A program made the position numbers and the translations under genes. Below the pieces are notes generated by a model. The model searched no databases. It saw only the letters and a list, made by a program, of their open reading frames with translations, and had not been told where the DNA came from. A stretch of DNA of 38,690 bases from a virus: the IMG/VR virus record IMGVR_UViG_3300046505_000047, positions 1 to 38,690 of that record, one strand, 5' to 3'. This document shows, in pieces, positions 14,671 through 22,399 of the stretch; the stretch's first letter is position 1; every line of letters begins with the position of its first letter.

Positions 14671-16742
14671 GCGGTCTCCATCACTGTCTTCTTGTTCATG
14701 GACGCCGCCAGGGGGCCCATCGTCGCGACACGCTGCGCGGCCCGGCTAATGTCGATCGGAGACTCAGCCCGGATGAGGCCCTGAACGTCGACGTGCGTGT
14801 GGTAATGCGTGTCTCCGCCGAAGGCCTGATGGTTCGGAATGATCGTGCCGGCGGACTTGGGCCAGTAGATCTCCGGGCCGTTCTCACCGACGACTGAGGG
14901 ACCGTTGATCGGGCCGCCGCGCTCAAGGGCCGGGATCTTGCCGATGCCAAAGCCGTTCCAGTCGAAGCCGATCGCCTGGCCTCCGAACTTGCCGAGCGGG
15001 CCGGCGTCAACCTCCGGGATCTTGAAATGGACGTGCAGTTGGATCGCGTCGAGGGCCCCGATCAGGATGTTGATGAACCCGATGACCCCATTTACCCCGC
15101 CCTTGATTATCCCGACAATTCCATCCCAGACCTTGCCGATGCCAGTTTTTATCCCGTCAAATACCGTTCCTACAACCCCAAAGGCTGATTTGAGGATATC
15201 GAACTCGGTCTTAGCGATGTTGACGGCGAAGCTGATCGCATCGCTGAAGGCCTTGAACACGCGCTTGCCGATCTCCTCCAGAGGCGGGAGGACGTTCTTC
15301 ACGATCCACCCGAACGCCGCCCCGAGCGGGGGCAGAACGTTCTTGGTGATCCAATCGAATTGGGCCCGGAGCGACGGCAGGACGGTCTTGGAGAAGAAGT
15401 CGAAGGCCTTGCTTACCATCGGCATGACGTTCTTGCCGAGCCAGTTGAGCACGCCCGTCTTGTCGAGGATGACAATCAGGGCGGCCACGGCGGCGCCGAC
15501 TGCGATGATCGGCCAGGTCGCAGCCAGAGTGGCGGCCGCCCACGCCAGGAAGGGCGGGACCACGAGGGCCGAGACCACCGTGCCGACGACCATGAGGGCG
15601 CCCGTCAGCGTGTCCTTGTTGCTGACGATGTCGTTGAGAGCGGCGGAGAGCGGTCCGACCGCCGCGTTGATAAGCGGAGTGATGGCGTCCTCGAGACCCT
15701 TGACCGCACCGGGCAGTGACTTGCCGAGCCAGTCGACGACGGGACCGACGACGTCGGAGACCTTCTGGAATCCGTCCTGCGCATCCTTGAGGACGCGGGG
15801 CAGGACGTCACCAATGTTCTTCACGATGGGGGCGAGAACTCCACCGACCTTGCCGGCCAGGTTGCCCACTCCGTCGATCAGAGGCGGGAGGAGTTGGAGC
15901 CCCGCTTCGGCAATCGGCATGGCCAACCGGACGAAGGCCTTTTCTGACTCGTCCACGCTGTTCTTGATCTTCGCCATCGCGCCAGCCGAGGAGTCCCCGA
16001 AGGCCTTGGCGGATCCACCGAACTCGGTGCCCAGCTCCTTGAGGATGAGCTTCTGGGCGCCTAGCAGATCGCCCGACTTCACCATCGCGGCGACCTGTTT
16101 CTTCTGATCCTCGGTGAAGGAAACGCCGACTCGCTTGAGTGCGGTCATGCCTGTGATCGGGTCGTTGAGCGCCTTGCCCAGCTGGATGGCCGCGGACTTG
16201 CCATCCTCGCCCAGAGCCACCGACATGTCCGTGACGGTCTTGGTCGCCTGGTCGAACACGTCGTTGCCCTTGCCCACCACGTTCTTGATGTTGGTGAACG
16301 TGAGCAGCATGTTCTCGGACTTCTTGATCGTCTCGTCGTCGATGCCGGTCAGCTTCATCATCGACATGGCCAGGTTGTCCACCTGCCCGGCGGAGACGTT
16401 CGCCAGCCCTCCGGTGGACTTGATAACGGCCTGGGTCTGCTTGTTGATCGCGTCTTCCTGGGCCGTGATCTCGACCGCGTGCTTGCCGATGTTGACGATC
16501 TCGTTCACTCCGCCGGCCATCATCATGCCGCCCATGACGGAGAACGCGCCTCCGAGCTTGCCCACTGCGGAGTGCATCAACCCGACGTGCTTCGTCCCCT
16601 CATCGAAGTGGCCAGACGCCTTCGTCATCGACGTTGACGCCTGGCCCTCGATGCCCTTGATCTCACGATTGACCGCGGCGGCGCCCGTCCGGGCCCCTGT
16701 CGGGTCGATCCCGAACTTGATCAGCAGTTCGGTAATGGTCAC
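14667..16742 (-). CDS. Tail tape measure protein
   Basis: Encodes 691 residues, long and helical with a hydrophobic middle (VGTVVSALVVPPFLAWAAAT and next IIAVGAAVAALIVI) and a repeated region of VLP/VMP and W(I/L)xK units at about 440-500. It sets tail length and helps DNA pass the membrane. The GTG at 16742 is chosen because AAGGAGA lies eight to nine bases upstream, and the stop of the GT chaperone overlaps it (GTGA). An upstream GTG at 16766 would place that site inside the gene. Confidence 0.9.
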   Translation of the reverse strand: MTITELLIKFGIDPTGARTGAAAVNREIKGIEGQASTSMTKASGHFDEGTKHVGLMHSAVGKLGGAFSVMGGMMMAGGVNEIVNIGKHAVEITAQEDAINKQTQAVIKSTGGLANVSAGQVDNLAMSMMKLTGIDDETIKKSENMLLTFTNIKNVVGKGNDVFDQATKTVTDMSVALGEDGKSAAIQLGKALNDPITGMTALKRVGVSFTEDQKKQVAAMVKSGDLLGAQKLILKELGTEFGGSAKAFGDSSAGAMAKIKNSVDESEKAFVRLAMPIAEAGLQLLPPLIDGVGNLAGKVGGVLAPIVKNIGDVLPRVLKDAQDGFQKVSDVVGPVVDWLGKSLPGAVKGLEDAITPLINAAVGPLSAALNDIVSNKDTLTGALMVVGTVVSALVVPPFLAWAAATLAATWPIIAVGAAVAALIVILDKTGVLNWLGKNVMPMVSKAFDFFSKTVLPSLRAQFDWITKNVLPPLGAAFGWIVKNVLPPLEEIGKRVFKAFSDAISFAVNIAKTEFDILKSAFGVVGTVFDGIKTGIGKVWDGIVGIIKGGVNGVIGFINILIGALDAIQLHVHFKIPEVDAGPLGKFGGQAIGFDWNGFGIGKIPALERGGPINGPSVVGENGPEIYWPKSAGTIIPNHQAFGGDTHYHTHVDVQGLIRAESPIDISRAAQRVATMGPLAASMNKKTVMETA

Positions 16743-17463
16743 TTGGGTTGATCTCCTTTGGCCCACGAGGGCAGATCTTCTACCGCTACCGCGCCGGGTA
16801 GGCTTGCGATCTTCGTCTCCAGAGAGACCGGGCCACCCTGGCCCCAGTGGATCTTGTAGCCGGCCGGATCGCCCGCCTTCTCCCCGAGAAAGAGTCTTGC
16901 GAACCGGTATGCGAGCCAGCTGAAGAGCTGGTCATCGCGAGCCTGCCCGATGGGACCGTAGAGGTTTTCGTGAGCGCCCCACTCGACGAACTCCGCCGAG
17001 CTGACGCGCTCCTGGCACTCTTCGATTGAGCAGTGGAGGGCGAGGCTCAGGCGGCGCCAGAGGGCTCGCTCAGGGAGTTTGGGAGGATGCCCATCAGCTC
17101 GTTGACGGCGGCCTTGTCGAGCCTGCTCGTGTCGGACGCCAGCTCCGAGAGCTCCTGAAGAACCGAGTCGTCCATGAGGGAGAGGGAGTCGATGTCCTTG
17201 GGCCCGAACACCCGCTGCCCGGCCTCGTTGACGACCGACATGGAGACGAGCCGCGCCCGGAAGTTGCGGATGCGGACGTTGCCGTCGTCGGCTCCCTGGC
17301 GCTGGATCTCGAGCAGATCCTCACGTTCCTTGCCGGTGATCGGACGCATCAGGAGCGTCTGACCGAGAGCCTTGACGAATACCGGTCGAGCCGGCTTTGC
17401 CTTGCCGGCCTGGAGGATCGCCTGCGGGTCGGTGAGGATGGAGGTTTGCGGCGTGCTTTCCAT
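16739..17463 (-). CDS. Tail assembly chaperone GT (predicted -1 frameshift product)
   Basis: Reading 17463-17077, slipping back one base on CCCAAAC and continuing 17077-16739 gives a 241-residue protein. The added 112 residues have no own start, begin LPERALWRRLSLALHCSIEE and contain SSAEFVEWGAHENLYGP, the pattern of GT extensions in actinophages. The product would bind the tape measure during tail assembly. Its TGA overlaps the tape measure GTG. Frameshifting is inferred from sequence; no protein data are available. Confidence 0.85.
17047..17463 (-). CDS. Tail assembly chaperone G
   Basis: Encodes 138 residues, the unshifted product, with KALGQTLLMRPITGKEREDL and an acidic helical C-terminus ending SEPSGAA. 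Together with the GT product it should coat the tape measure protein before tube assembly. ATG at 17463 follows AGGAGA. The place between tail tube and tape measure is diagnostic. Confidence 0.85.
   Translation of the reverse strand: MESTPQTSILTDPQAILQAGKAKPARPVFVKALGQTLLMRPITGKEREDLLEIQRQGADDGNVRIRNFRARLVSMSVVNEAGQRVFGPKDIDSLSLMDDSVLQELSELASDTSRLDKAAVNELMGILPNSLSEPSGAA
17077..17083 (-). promoter_or_regulatory. -1 ribosomal slippery site CCCAAAC
   Basis: On the minus strand the zero frame reads CTC CCA AAC, so the heptamer is C-CCA-AAC, a perfect XXXYYYZ site. It lies about 30 bases before the zero-frame stop. GC-rich sequence follows it and could form a stimulatory structure, which I did not fold. 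Confidence 0.85.
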
Positions 17464-17471
17464 TGGATCTC

Positions 17472-17903
17472 CTACGCGATGGTGGCGGGGCCGTCGACGG
17501 ACAGGGTGACCGCGGCGATCAGCTTGTCCTCTTCAGGCCACTTGGGGGCGAAGGCCGATACGTAAGCGGCCACCGACCAGACCACGGCATCGTGCGGGTT
17601 CGTGATCTGGTAGTTGCGGCGCAGCCCGTTCTGCTGGAGGGAGAGCAGGCCGGCGATGGCGTTGTGGGTTGTCTCGGTCGGGACGTAGCTGATGTCGAAG
17701 GTGATGTCCCCGACCGTGATCTTGGAGGGCTTCTGCTCCTCCGCCTTGCCCGGGCTCTGCTGGTTGAACACGGAGACCATCTTGGTCTTCATGCCCGGGC
17801 CGTTGATATCGTGGATCTCGGCGATCGCGGTATAGACCGTGCCGCCCGCGTCGGACACCTTGAGCGTGAAGCCCGGGCCGACTACCGCATTGGATGCGCC
17901 CAT
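17472..17903 (-). CDS. Major tail tube protein
   Basis: Encodes 143 residues, mostly beta strand, with IAEIHDINGPGMKTKMVSVF, ITVGDITFDISYVPT and a LLSLQQNGLRRNYQI segment. This is the pattern of small siphovirus tail tube subunits. Position just before the G/GT genes agrees. ATG at 17903 follows AGAAGGGAG. Confidence 0.85.
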   Translation of the reverse strand: MGASNAVVGPGFTLKVSDAGGTVYTAIAEIHDINGPGMKTKMVSVFNQQSPGKAEEQKPSKITVGDITFDISYVPTETTHNAIAGLLSLQQNGLRRNYQITNPHDAVVWSVAAYVSAFAPKWPEEDKLIAAVTLSVDGPATIA

Positions 17904-17930
17904 GCGCTGACTCCCTTCTGGCCTGTGGCC

Positions 17931-18320
17931 TTAGCTGAGCGGGACGGCGCCGATGACCAGGGCCGCGTTCGAGCAGGTGATGTAGACGTTGCCGTCTGTC
18001 TGCTGCCAGCCGGGGATGTCGACGATGAAGACGGCCGTGGCGTTCGCGGTCGTCGCGGCTGCCTGAGCGGCGACGGAATACGTGGTGATGTCGCCGGTCC
18101 GCATGTCCGGGTAGCTCGCCACAGACGTCACCGTGAAGGTGTACGGAGTTACCGCGGAGCTGTTGCGGATGTGGATGAGGGTACGGCCGGTGATCCGGAC
18201 CGTGTCGTAGGCGGCGGCCTGGGAAGCCGTCTCCACGAGGGCCAGGCTGCCGGCGACCGGCTGGACCGGGTTGAACCACGGACCCTTCGCCGTGGTGACC
18301 GTGATCGGGTTGTTCGCCAT
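17931..18320 (-). CDS. Beta-rich structural protein of unknown role
   Basis: Encodes 129 residues with beta-rich repeats (TLIHIRNSSAVTPYTFTVTS, then RTGDITTYSVAA, then PGWQQTDGNVYITC). Proteins of this look occur in head-tail regions of phages, but I cannot name the role. It could decorate the virion. ATG at 18320 follows AGGAGT. Confidence 0.65.
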   Translation of the reverse strand: MANNPITVTTAKGPWFNPVQPVAGSLALVETASQAAAYDTVRITGRTLIHIRNSSAVTPYTFTVTSVASYPDMRTGDITTYSVAAQAAATTANATAVFIVDIPGWQQTDGNVYITCSNAALVIGAVPLS

Positions 18321-18332
18321 GACGCTTACTCC

Positions 18333-18593
18333 TTAGTGGTCGATCTTGCGGTTGACGTGTTCCTCAGCCGCCTCGCGATCCAACGTCGCGAATGGGCAGG
18401 CTGAGCACTCGAAGTTGGGGAAGCCGCTCCAGACGGTTTCGATGATCTGGCCGTGCTGCCAGGGGCCTACCTGGGGCGCTAGGACGGCCGGAGCGGGCTC
18501 GGCGGGGTCCAGATCGGTAATCGGCTCACTCTCCTCGATCTCGTCCTCTACGGGCGCCTCCTCCGGCTCTTCGATCGGGTCGTACTTGGCCAT
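18333..18593 (-). CDS. Acidic protein with C2H2-like zinc finger
   Basis: Encodes 86 residues. The first half is very acidic (EEPEEAPVEDEIEESEPITD). The end carries C-x2-C-x12-H-x5-H (from ECSACPFATLD to HVNRKIDH), a C2H2-like zinc finger. It lies among head-tail genes, and its function is unknown. ATG at 18593 has GGAGGT six bases upstream; an ATG 15 bases earlier is rejected for lack of a site. Confidence 0.65.
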   Translation of the reverse strand: MAKYDPIEEPEEAPVEDEIEESEPITDLDPAEPAPAVLAPQVGPWQHGQIIETVWSGFPNFECSACPFATLDREAAEEHVNRKIDH

Positions 18594-18598
18594 GCGGG

Positions 18599-18973
18599 TT
18601 ACCTCCATATGACGAGCTCGACGCGGCGAGTGAAGAGCCCGGTGTCCGGATCCCGATCGTCCGGGCCGGCGCCAGTGTGGTGAACCTGTCGGACTGATCC
18701 GAACTGGTGGTACTCCAGGTCAGCGACGAGAGCATCCTCGAGGGCGAGCGCATCGTCGTAGGTCTTGCCCCGGCAGTCGAATTGGTAGCGGGGCTGAAAG
18801 AGCTTGCCGCCGGCCTGGTTCCGTCCGACCGGGTTGCTGACCCGGTGATAGGCGATGGCCGGCAGCTCCGACTCCTGGGGGATGGCCACCGGGTAGAGCC
18901 GCAAGCCGATCAGGGCCGCGGTCGCTGAGCCGGCGGTGGTCAGCATGGCGAAGAGGCCCGTCTCGACGCTCAT
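18599..18973 (-). CDS. Tail completion/terminator protein (DUF3168-like)
   Basis: Encodes 124 residues. An opening helix with ETGLFAMLTTAG, then LYPVAIPQESELPAIAYHRV and a late TRRVELVIW strand match the DUF3168-like tail terminator proteins that cap the tail tube. Position before the tail tube agrees. It overlaps the HK97 gp10-like gene by ATGA. Confidence 0.75.
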   Translation of the reverse strand: MSVETGLFAMLTTAGSATAALIGLRLYPVAIPQESELPAIAYHRVSNPVGRNQAGGKLFQPRYQFDCRGKTYDDALALEDALVADLEYHQFGSVRQVHHTGAGPDDRDPDTGLFTRRVELVIWR

Positions 18974-19428
18974 GCCAGGGCCTTCTTTACGAGCACGACG
19001 AGAGCAGCTCCGACCTCGCGAATGGCCTCGTCCTTGTGCTCGTCGAACGCCGGCCGGAGATAGGGCTTCGGCGGCTGATCGTAGTTGCGGCCCAGTGAGT
19101 CGCGCCCGGAGAAGCCGTACTCGATGCGAGCCGCGTACTCAAGGTCTGTGCCGATCCGGATGTTCACCCGCTGCGCGGACATTTCGCCCTTGCCGAGATC
19201 CTTGGCGTTGCCGAGACCGCCTGTGAGGGCCGCGTGGCCGCCGACATGGATGGAGCGGCGCAGTGTGCCAGTGACCACCGGAGCGTTGCGCTTCGCGGCG
19301 TTGACGATCTTGAGCGCCCCGGCGATGCCAGCGGCCTCGAGGCGCTCCGGAGTGAGCGCGGCTTCGAGCCGTGCCATCTTGGCGGCCAGGTTGGGACCGC
19401 CTTCGATCCGGATCGTCACGGTGCTCAT
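18970..19428 (-). CDS. HK97 gp10-like head-tail joining protein
   Basis: Encodes 152 residues. NAAKRNAPVVTGTLRRSIHV and YAARIEYGFSGRD...KPYLRPAFDEH are hallmarks of the HK97 gp10 family, which joins head and tail. The ATG at 19428 shares a base with the upstream stop (TGATG), so a long in-frame extension past it is not used. Confidence 0.85.
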   Translation of the reverse strand: MSTVTIRIEGGPNLAAKMARLEAALTPERLEAAGIAGALKIVNAAKRNAPVVTGTLRRSIHVGGHAALTGGLGNAKDLGKGEMSAQRVNIRIGTDLEYAARIEYGFSGRDSLGRNYDQPPKPYLRPAFDEHKDEAIREVGAALVVLVKKALA

Positions 19429-19829
19429 CAGACGCCCTGGTCCGCGACCGGGTTGAGCGCCCGGATCTTGAGGTAGGTCAGGGCCCCGGCGGAGTCGGAG
19501 TTGATGTTGACGATGTCCCACCGAACGCCCTCGAACAGAGCGCAGTCCTTGGAGCTGATCTGGGGGAAGTAGCCGGCCAGGATGATGTAGGCGTCGTTCT
19601 CTTCGACCACGGTGATCATCGGGGTGCGCTTCTCGGTGCCGCCGGCCGACATGGAGGGAACGCCCTTGCGGCAGGGGATCGCGTTGAGCCCCGGGCGGGT
19701 CGTCCACGCCGGCACGATTGAGCCGGTGGCCGTGCGGCCATCGGTCCGGGACTGGATGTCCACGAGCTTCGGGAAGTCTCTGGCAAGGCCGGGGACCATG
19801 CGCGGGTCCACCGTGGCACCGCTCTTCAT
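19428..19829 (-). CDS. Head closure/stopper protein
   Basis: Encodes 133 residues with a beta-rich core (WTTRPGLNAIPCRKG, ITVVEENDAYIILAGYFPQI, FEGVRWDIVNINSD), which fits head closure proteins of the SPP1 gp16 type. The assignment rests on order between adaptor and gp10-like genes. It overlaps the upstream gene by ATGA. Confidence 0.65.
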   Translation of the reverse strand: MKSGATVDPRMVPGLARDFPKLVDIQSRTDGRTATGSIVPAWTTRPGLNAIPCRKGVPSMSAGGTEKRTPMITVVEENDAYIILAGYFPQISSKDCALFEGVRWDIVNINSDSAGALTYLKIRALNPVADQGV

Positions 19830-20221
19830 GTCTGATCCTGGAGGCGGAGGAGCTGCTTGAGGAGCCGCTCCCGTTCGGTGAACTCGTCGACCACCTGCTC
19901 AGCCCAGTCGAACATGCCGGTCGGATCGTCGATGCCGGATGCCACCCGGTCCCGGTATGACTGCGCGATGGCGTGGAGCTGCTGGCCTTCCTGCACTCCA
20001 TCGGTGGTCAGGTCGAGCAGCTTGATCCGCTTCTGGACGTAGATCTCGTTGGCGGCGATCACGTCCAGCGCGGAGGCGGCGGCGAGCAGCGGGTTACTGC
20101 TTGAGAGGTTCAGGAGGGCGGTGTATTCCTCGTCCTCGAAGATCGCGTTCGGGATGTTGGTGTCCTGGCTCAGCAGACGTGTCACGCCGAGCAGGCTGGA
20201 CGGATCGTAGGTCTGCGTCAT
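19826..20221 (-). CDS. Head-tail adaptor protein
   Basis: Encodes 131 residues, mostly helical (NPLLAAASALDVIAANEIYV, then YVQKRIKLLDLTTDG), matching the small helical connectors that dock on the portal. The acidic loop NAIFEDEEYTALLNL is typical of the group. ATG at 20221 follows GAGG. Assigned on fold pattern and order. Confidence 0.7.
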   Translation of the reverse strand: MTQTYDPSSLLGVTRLLSQDTNIPNAIFEDEEYTALLNLSSSNPLLAAASALDVIAANEIYVQKRIKLLDLTTDGVQEGQQLHAIAQSYRDRVASGIDDPTGMFDWAEQVVDEFTERERLLKQLLRLQDQT

Positions 20222-20320
20222 CGGACTACCTCAAGGGGCCAACGGAGTGTCAGGGACCGGACCGAGCCACGCCGCGAGCAGGGCCGCGGTGCTTGGCACT
20301 CCGTTGGAGCCTGGAGAGGG

Positions 20321-20370
20321 CAGCCCGGGACGATCCTCCGGAGGAGGTTGAAGGATCGGAGCCCGGGCTG
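20321..20370. terminator. Hairpin after the capsid gene
   Basis: CAGCCCGGG (20321-20329) and CCCGGGCTG (20362-20370) form a 9-bp stem with inner ATCC/GGAT pairing and a TCCTCCGGAGGA palindrome. It lies in the ~150-base gap between capsid and adaptor genes. There is no T run, so it may be a partial terminator or an RNA-stability element that sets capsid excess. No convincing gene is seen in the gap. Confidence 0.5.
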
Positions 20371-20381
20371 GTTCATCGCGG

Positions 20382-21578
20382 TTACGCCTGGCCGGTGCCG
20401 TTGGAGGCGACGGACATGCGGTAGTCCTCGCGTGTTCCACCGAACACGTGGCGGACCTTGTAGCGGAGAGAGTCGGTGTCGAAGTCGCCGTCAAGCGGGT
20501 TGACGACTCCGCCGCCGCCGACGCGGACCGCGTTGGGTTCCTTCATGAAGACTTCCGGCTCGGGGTGGCCGCGGAGGAAGCCGATCTCGAAGGCCGGGCG
20601 CTGGCTGCCCGGGTTGGCCGTCAGTGTCCAGGAGGTTGAGCCGTTGGCGCTGGACGCCACGATCGGGATGTAGGCGTCCACGTTGAGATGGACGCGGTTC
20701 TTCATCCAGTTGACCGTGTGAACCTGCTGGTTGGTTGCCCCGCCAGCATCGTTCAGCCACAGCTCCGTGGCGTTGAGGATGTTCATGGCCGTCACTTCGA
20801 GGGCCGGCGGAACGACGAGCTCCACGGCCTCGACGACGATCGGCTCGCCTTCGGTGTCCTTCATGTTCACCAGGACGGTGAAGCCATCCTGGAGACCGGC
20901 GATCGAGAGCGCCGGGTTGTTCGTGAGGGCACCGTTGCCGGTGACGATCTTGTTCTTGTTGCCGGCCGTGTAGAAGCTTGCGTGCGGGCCGTTCGCGTCG
21001 AACATGAGCCCGGTGGCGAACTTCTCTTCGGAGCGACGAGCGGCCTTGCCGAAGCGAGCCGGGATGTCCTTGAGGGCATCCAGGTCGTCGTTGACCATCG
21101 CCTCCCAGGCGAACGGGATGGAGCGGCCGTACTTCGCGACCGCGTAGCTGTAGAGCAGATCCGAGAGCTTGGACTCCGGATATTCGCCCTGCTGCTCCAC
21201 CTGAGCGAGAACGGCCTCGGAGCCGTTGATCGCGAACCGCTTGACGGTGCGGAAGTCCGCGACCTGAGCGATCCGGCACCAATTCCGGTAGGTGGCTGCC
21301 GTCTCCAGGTAGTTGGCCAGGAGTTGCCGGTCGATGATGTCGCCGAAGAGATACGGGAAGTCGCTGGTCGTCATCGCTTCCTTGAGGCGATAGACGTCCT
21401 GATGGCTCCCGCGGCTCATGGCGTTGGACAGGAGGCGGGCCGCTTCTGCCAGTGACCGCTTGTACTCGTCGGTGTCCCGACGCATCGAGCGGACTGCGCG
21501 ACCCTCTCCCTTGTAGAGGCGATCGGTGGAGGCGTCCTCCGCCCGCATCGTCTCGAGCAATTCGAGGAACTCAGCCAT
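20382..21578 (-). CDS. Major capsid protein
   Basis: Encodes 398 residues. Features include LFGDIIDRQLLANYLETAAT, a KYGRSIPFAWEAMVNDDLDA segment and a beta-rich C-terminal half, suggestive of an HK97-fold shell protein and perhaps nearest to the Mu gpT-like group. Position after the protease and cement genes and before connectors agrees. ATG at 21578 follows AAGGAGA. The first ~60 residues are helical and may be a cleaved scaffold domain. Confidence 0.85.
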   Translation of the reverse strand: MAEFLELLETMRAEDASTDRLYKGEGRAVRSMRRDTDEYKRSLAEAARLLSNAMSRGSHQDVYRLKEAMTTSDFPYLFGDIIDRQLLANYLETAATYRNWCRIAQVADFRTVKRFAINGSEAVLAQVEQQGEYPESKLSDLLYSYAVAKYGRSIPFAWEAMVNDDLDALKDIPARFGKAARRSEEKFATGLMFDANGPHASFYTAGNKNKIVTGNGALTNNPALSIAGLQDGFTVLVNMKDTEGEPIVVEAVELVVPPALEVTAMNILNATELWLNDAGGATNQQVHTVNWMKNRVHLNVDAYIPIVASSANGSTSWTLTANPGSQRPAFEIGFLRGHPEPEVFMKEPNAVRVGGGGVVNPLDGDFDTDSLRYKVRHVFGGTREDYRMSVASNGTGQA

Positions 21579-21592
21579 GCGAGACGTCTCCT

Positions 21593-22396
21593 TTAGGTGT
21601 GGCTCATCCAGATGATGACGAGCTGGTTGCCGGTTTCGATGGTGCCCGCTGCCTTGGTGGCCTTGCCAGCGCCCGCGGCGTATTCACTCGTTCGATCGGC
21701 CACCGAAGCGATGGCGACCTTCGTGGTGAAGGAGAGAACGCTGACGATCTCGTCGGTCGCAGCCATGCCGGCCACGGTGACGTCCGTGGCGCCGATGGTG
21801 CCGTCCGCCAGGGTGACGTGCAGAAGGCCGGTCGGAAGCTTCGGGCCTGTGACAGCACCCGCTGCGATCTTCCCGGTCGTGACGGCCAGGTTGTTGATAA
21901 GCGCCGTGGTGATGGCCAGAGCGCCGATGTCCGCCGTGGTGACGGTGCCCGCGCCGATCGCCGTGGTGCCGATCGTGTTCAGCCCACCCGGAGAGGCGGG
22001 AGCCGGACCGATGCGGACTGCGATGGCCGTGGTGGTGACGCCTGCGACCACGAGAGTCGCATTGGCTGAGCCCACCTGAGACCCGGAGGCAGGACCAACG
22101 GCGGTCCCGTAGAACCGGCCCGCGGCTGCCTTCTTGGAGAGCTTGGGGGTGTCGGCATCGACGTAGTAGATCGAGTCTCCCACGGCGACGGCGCTGTTGC
22201 CGTTGTCGTCGGTGCCCGCTACCACGAGAGCGTAGACGCCCTCGAAGTCGACGGTCGTGCCGCTGTTGGTGTCGATGTCCACGAGGGCAACGCCCGGCAG
22301 ATCACCGACCCGGCACGGAGCGCCCGAAGTGGCGCCGCCGTTGGTCGGGTAGCTGTAGAACTGGCGCCCCAGCGCCTTGACGCGGTTGCCGGCCAT
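21593..22396 (-). CDS. Capsid decoration protein (DUF2190-like) with C-terminal extension
   Basis: Encodes 267 residues. Residues 1-120 (ALVVAGTDDNGNSAVAVGDS, YYVDADTPKLSKKAAAGRFY, GTAVG) match DUF2190 capsid cement proteins. The later part is Thr/Ala/Gly-rich with repeated ITTA and VTTGKI-type units and a beta-rich end, perhaps a head-surface fibre. It would stabilise the shell. Upstream SD is weak. Confidence 0.75.
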   Translation of the reverse strand: MAGNRVKALGRQFYSYPTNGGATSGAPCRVGDLPGVALVDIDTNSGTTVDFEGVYALVVAGTDDNGNSAVAVGDSIYYVDADTPKLSKKAAAGRFYGTAVGPASGSQVGSANATLVVAGVTTTAIAVRIGPAPASPGGLNTIGTTAIGAGTVTTADIGALAITTALINNLAVTTGKIAAGAVTGPKLPTGLLHVTLADGTIGATDVTVAGMAATDEIVSVLSFTTKVAIASVADRTSEYAAGAGKATKAAGTIETGNQLVIIWMSHT

Positions 22397-22399
22397 CGC

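Noticed and set aside
14905-16107. A 400-codon plus-strand frame opposite the tape measure gene
   Set aside because: Pro/Ser/Thr-rich composition typical of antisense reading; no ribosome-binding site; the minus-strand tape measure is clear.
18970-20001. A 343-codon minus-strand frame longer than the gp10-like gene
   Set aside because: Only its last 152 codons have a recognisable family, a start at 19428 and TGATG coupling; the rest is antiframe to the two connector genes.
20231-20381. A possible small gene between capsid and adaptor
   Set aside because: No start with a ribosome-binding site; Pro-rich translation and a strong hairpin suggest non-coding sequence.
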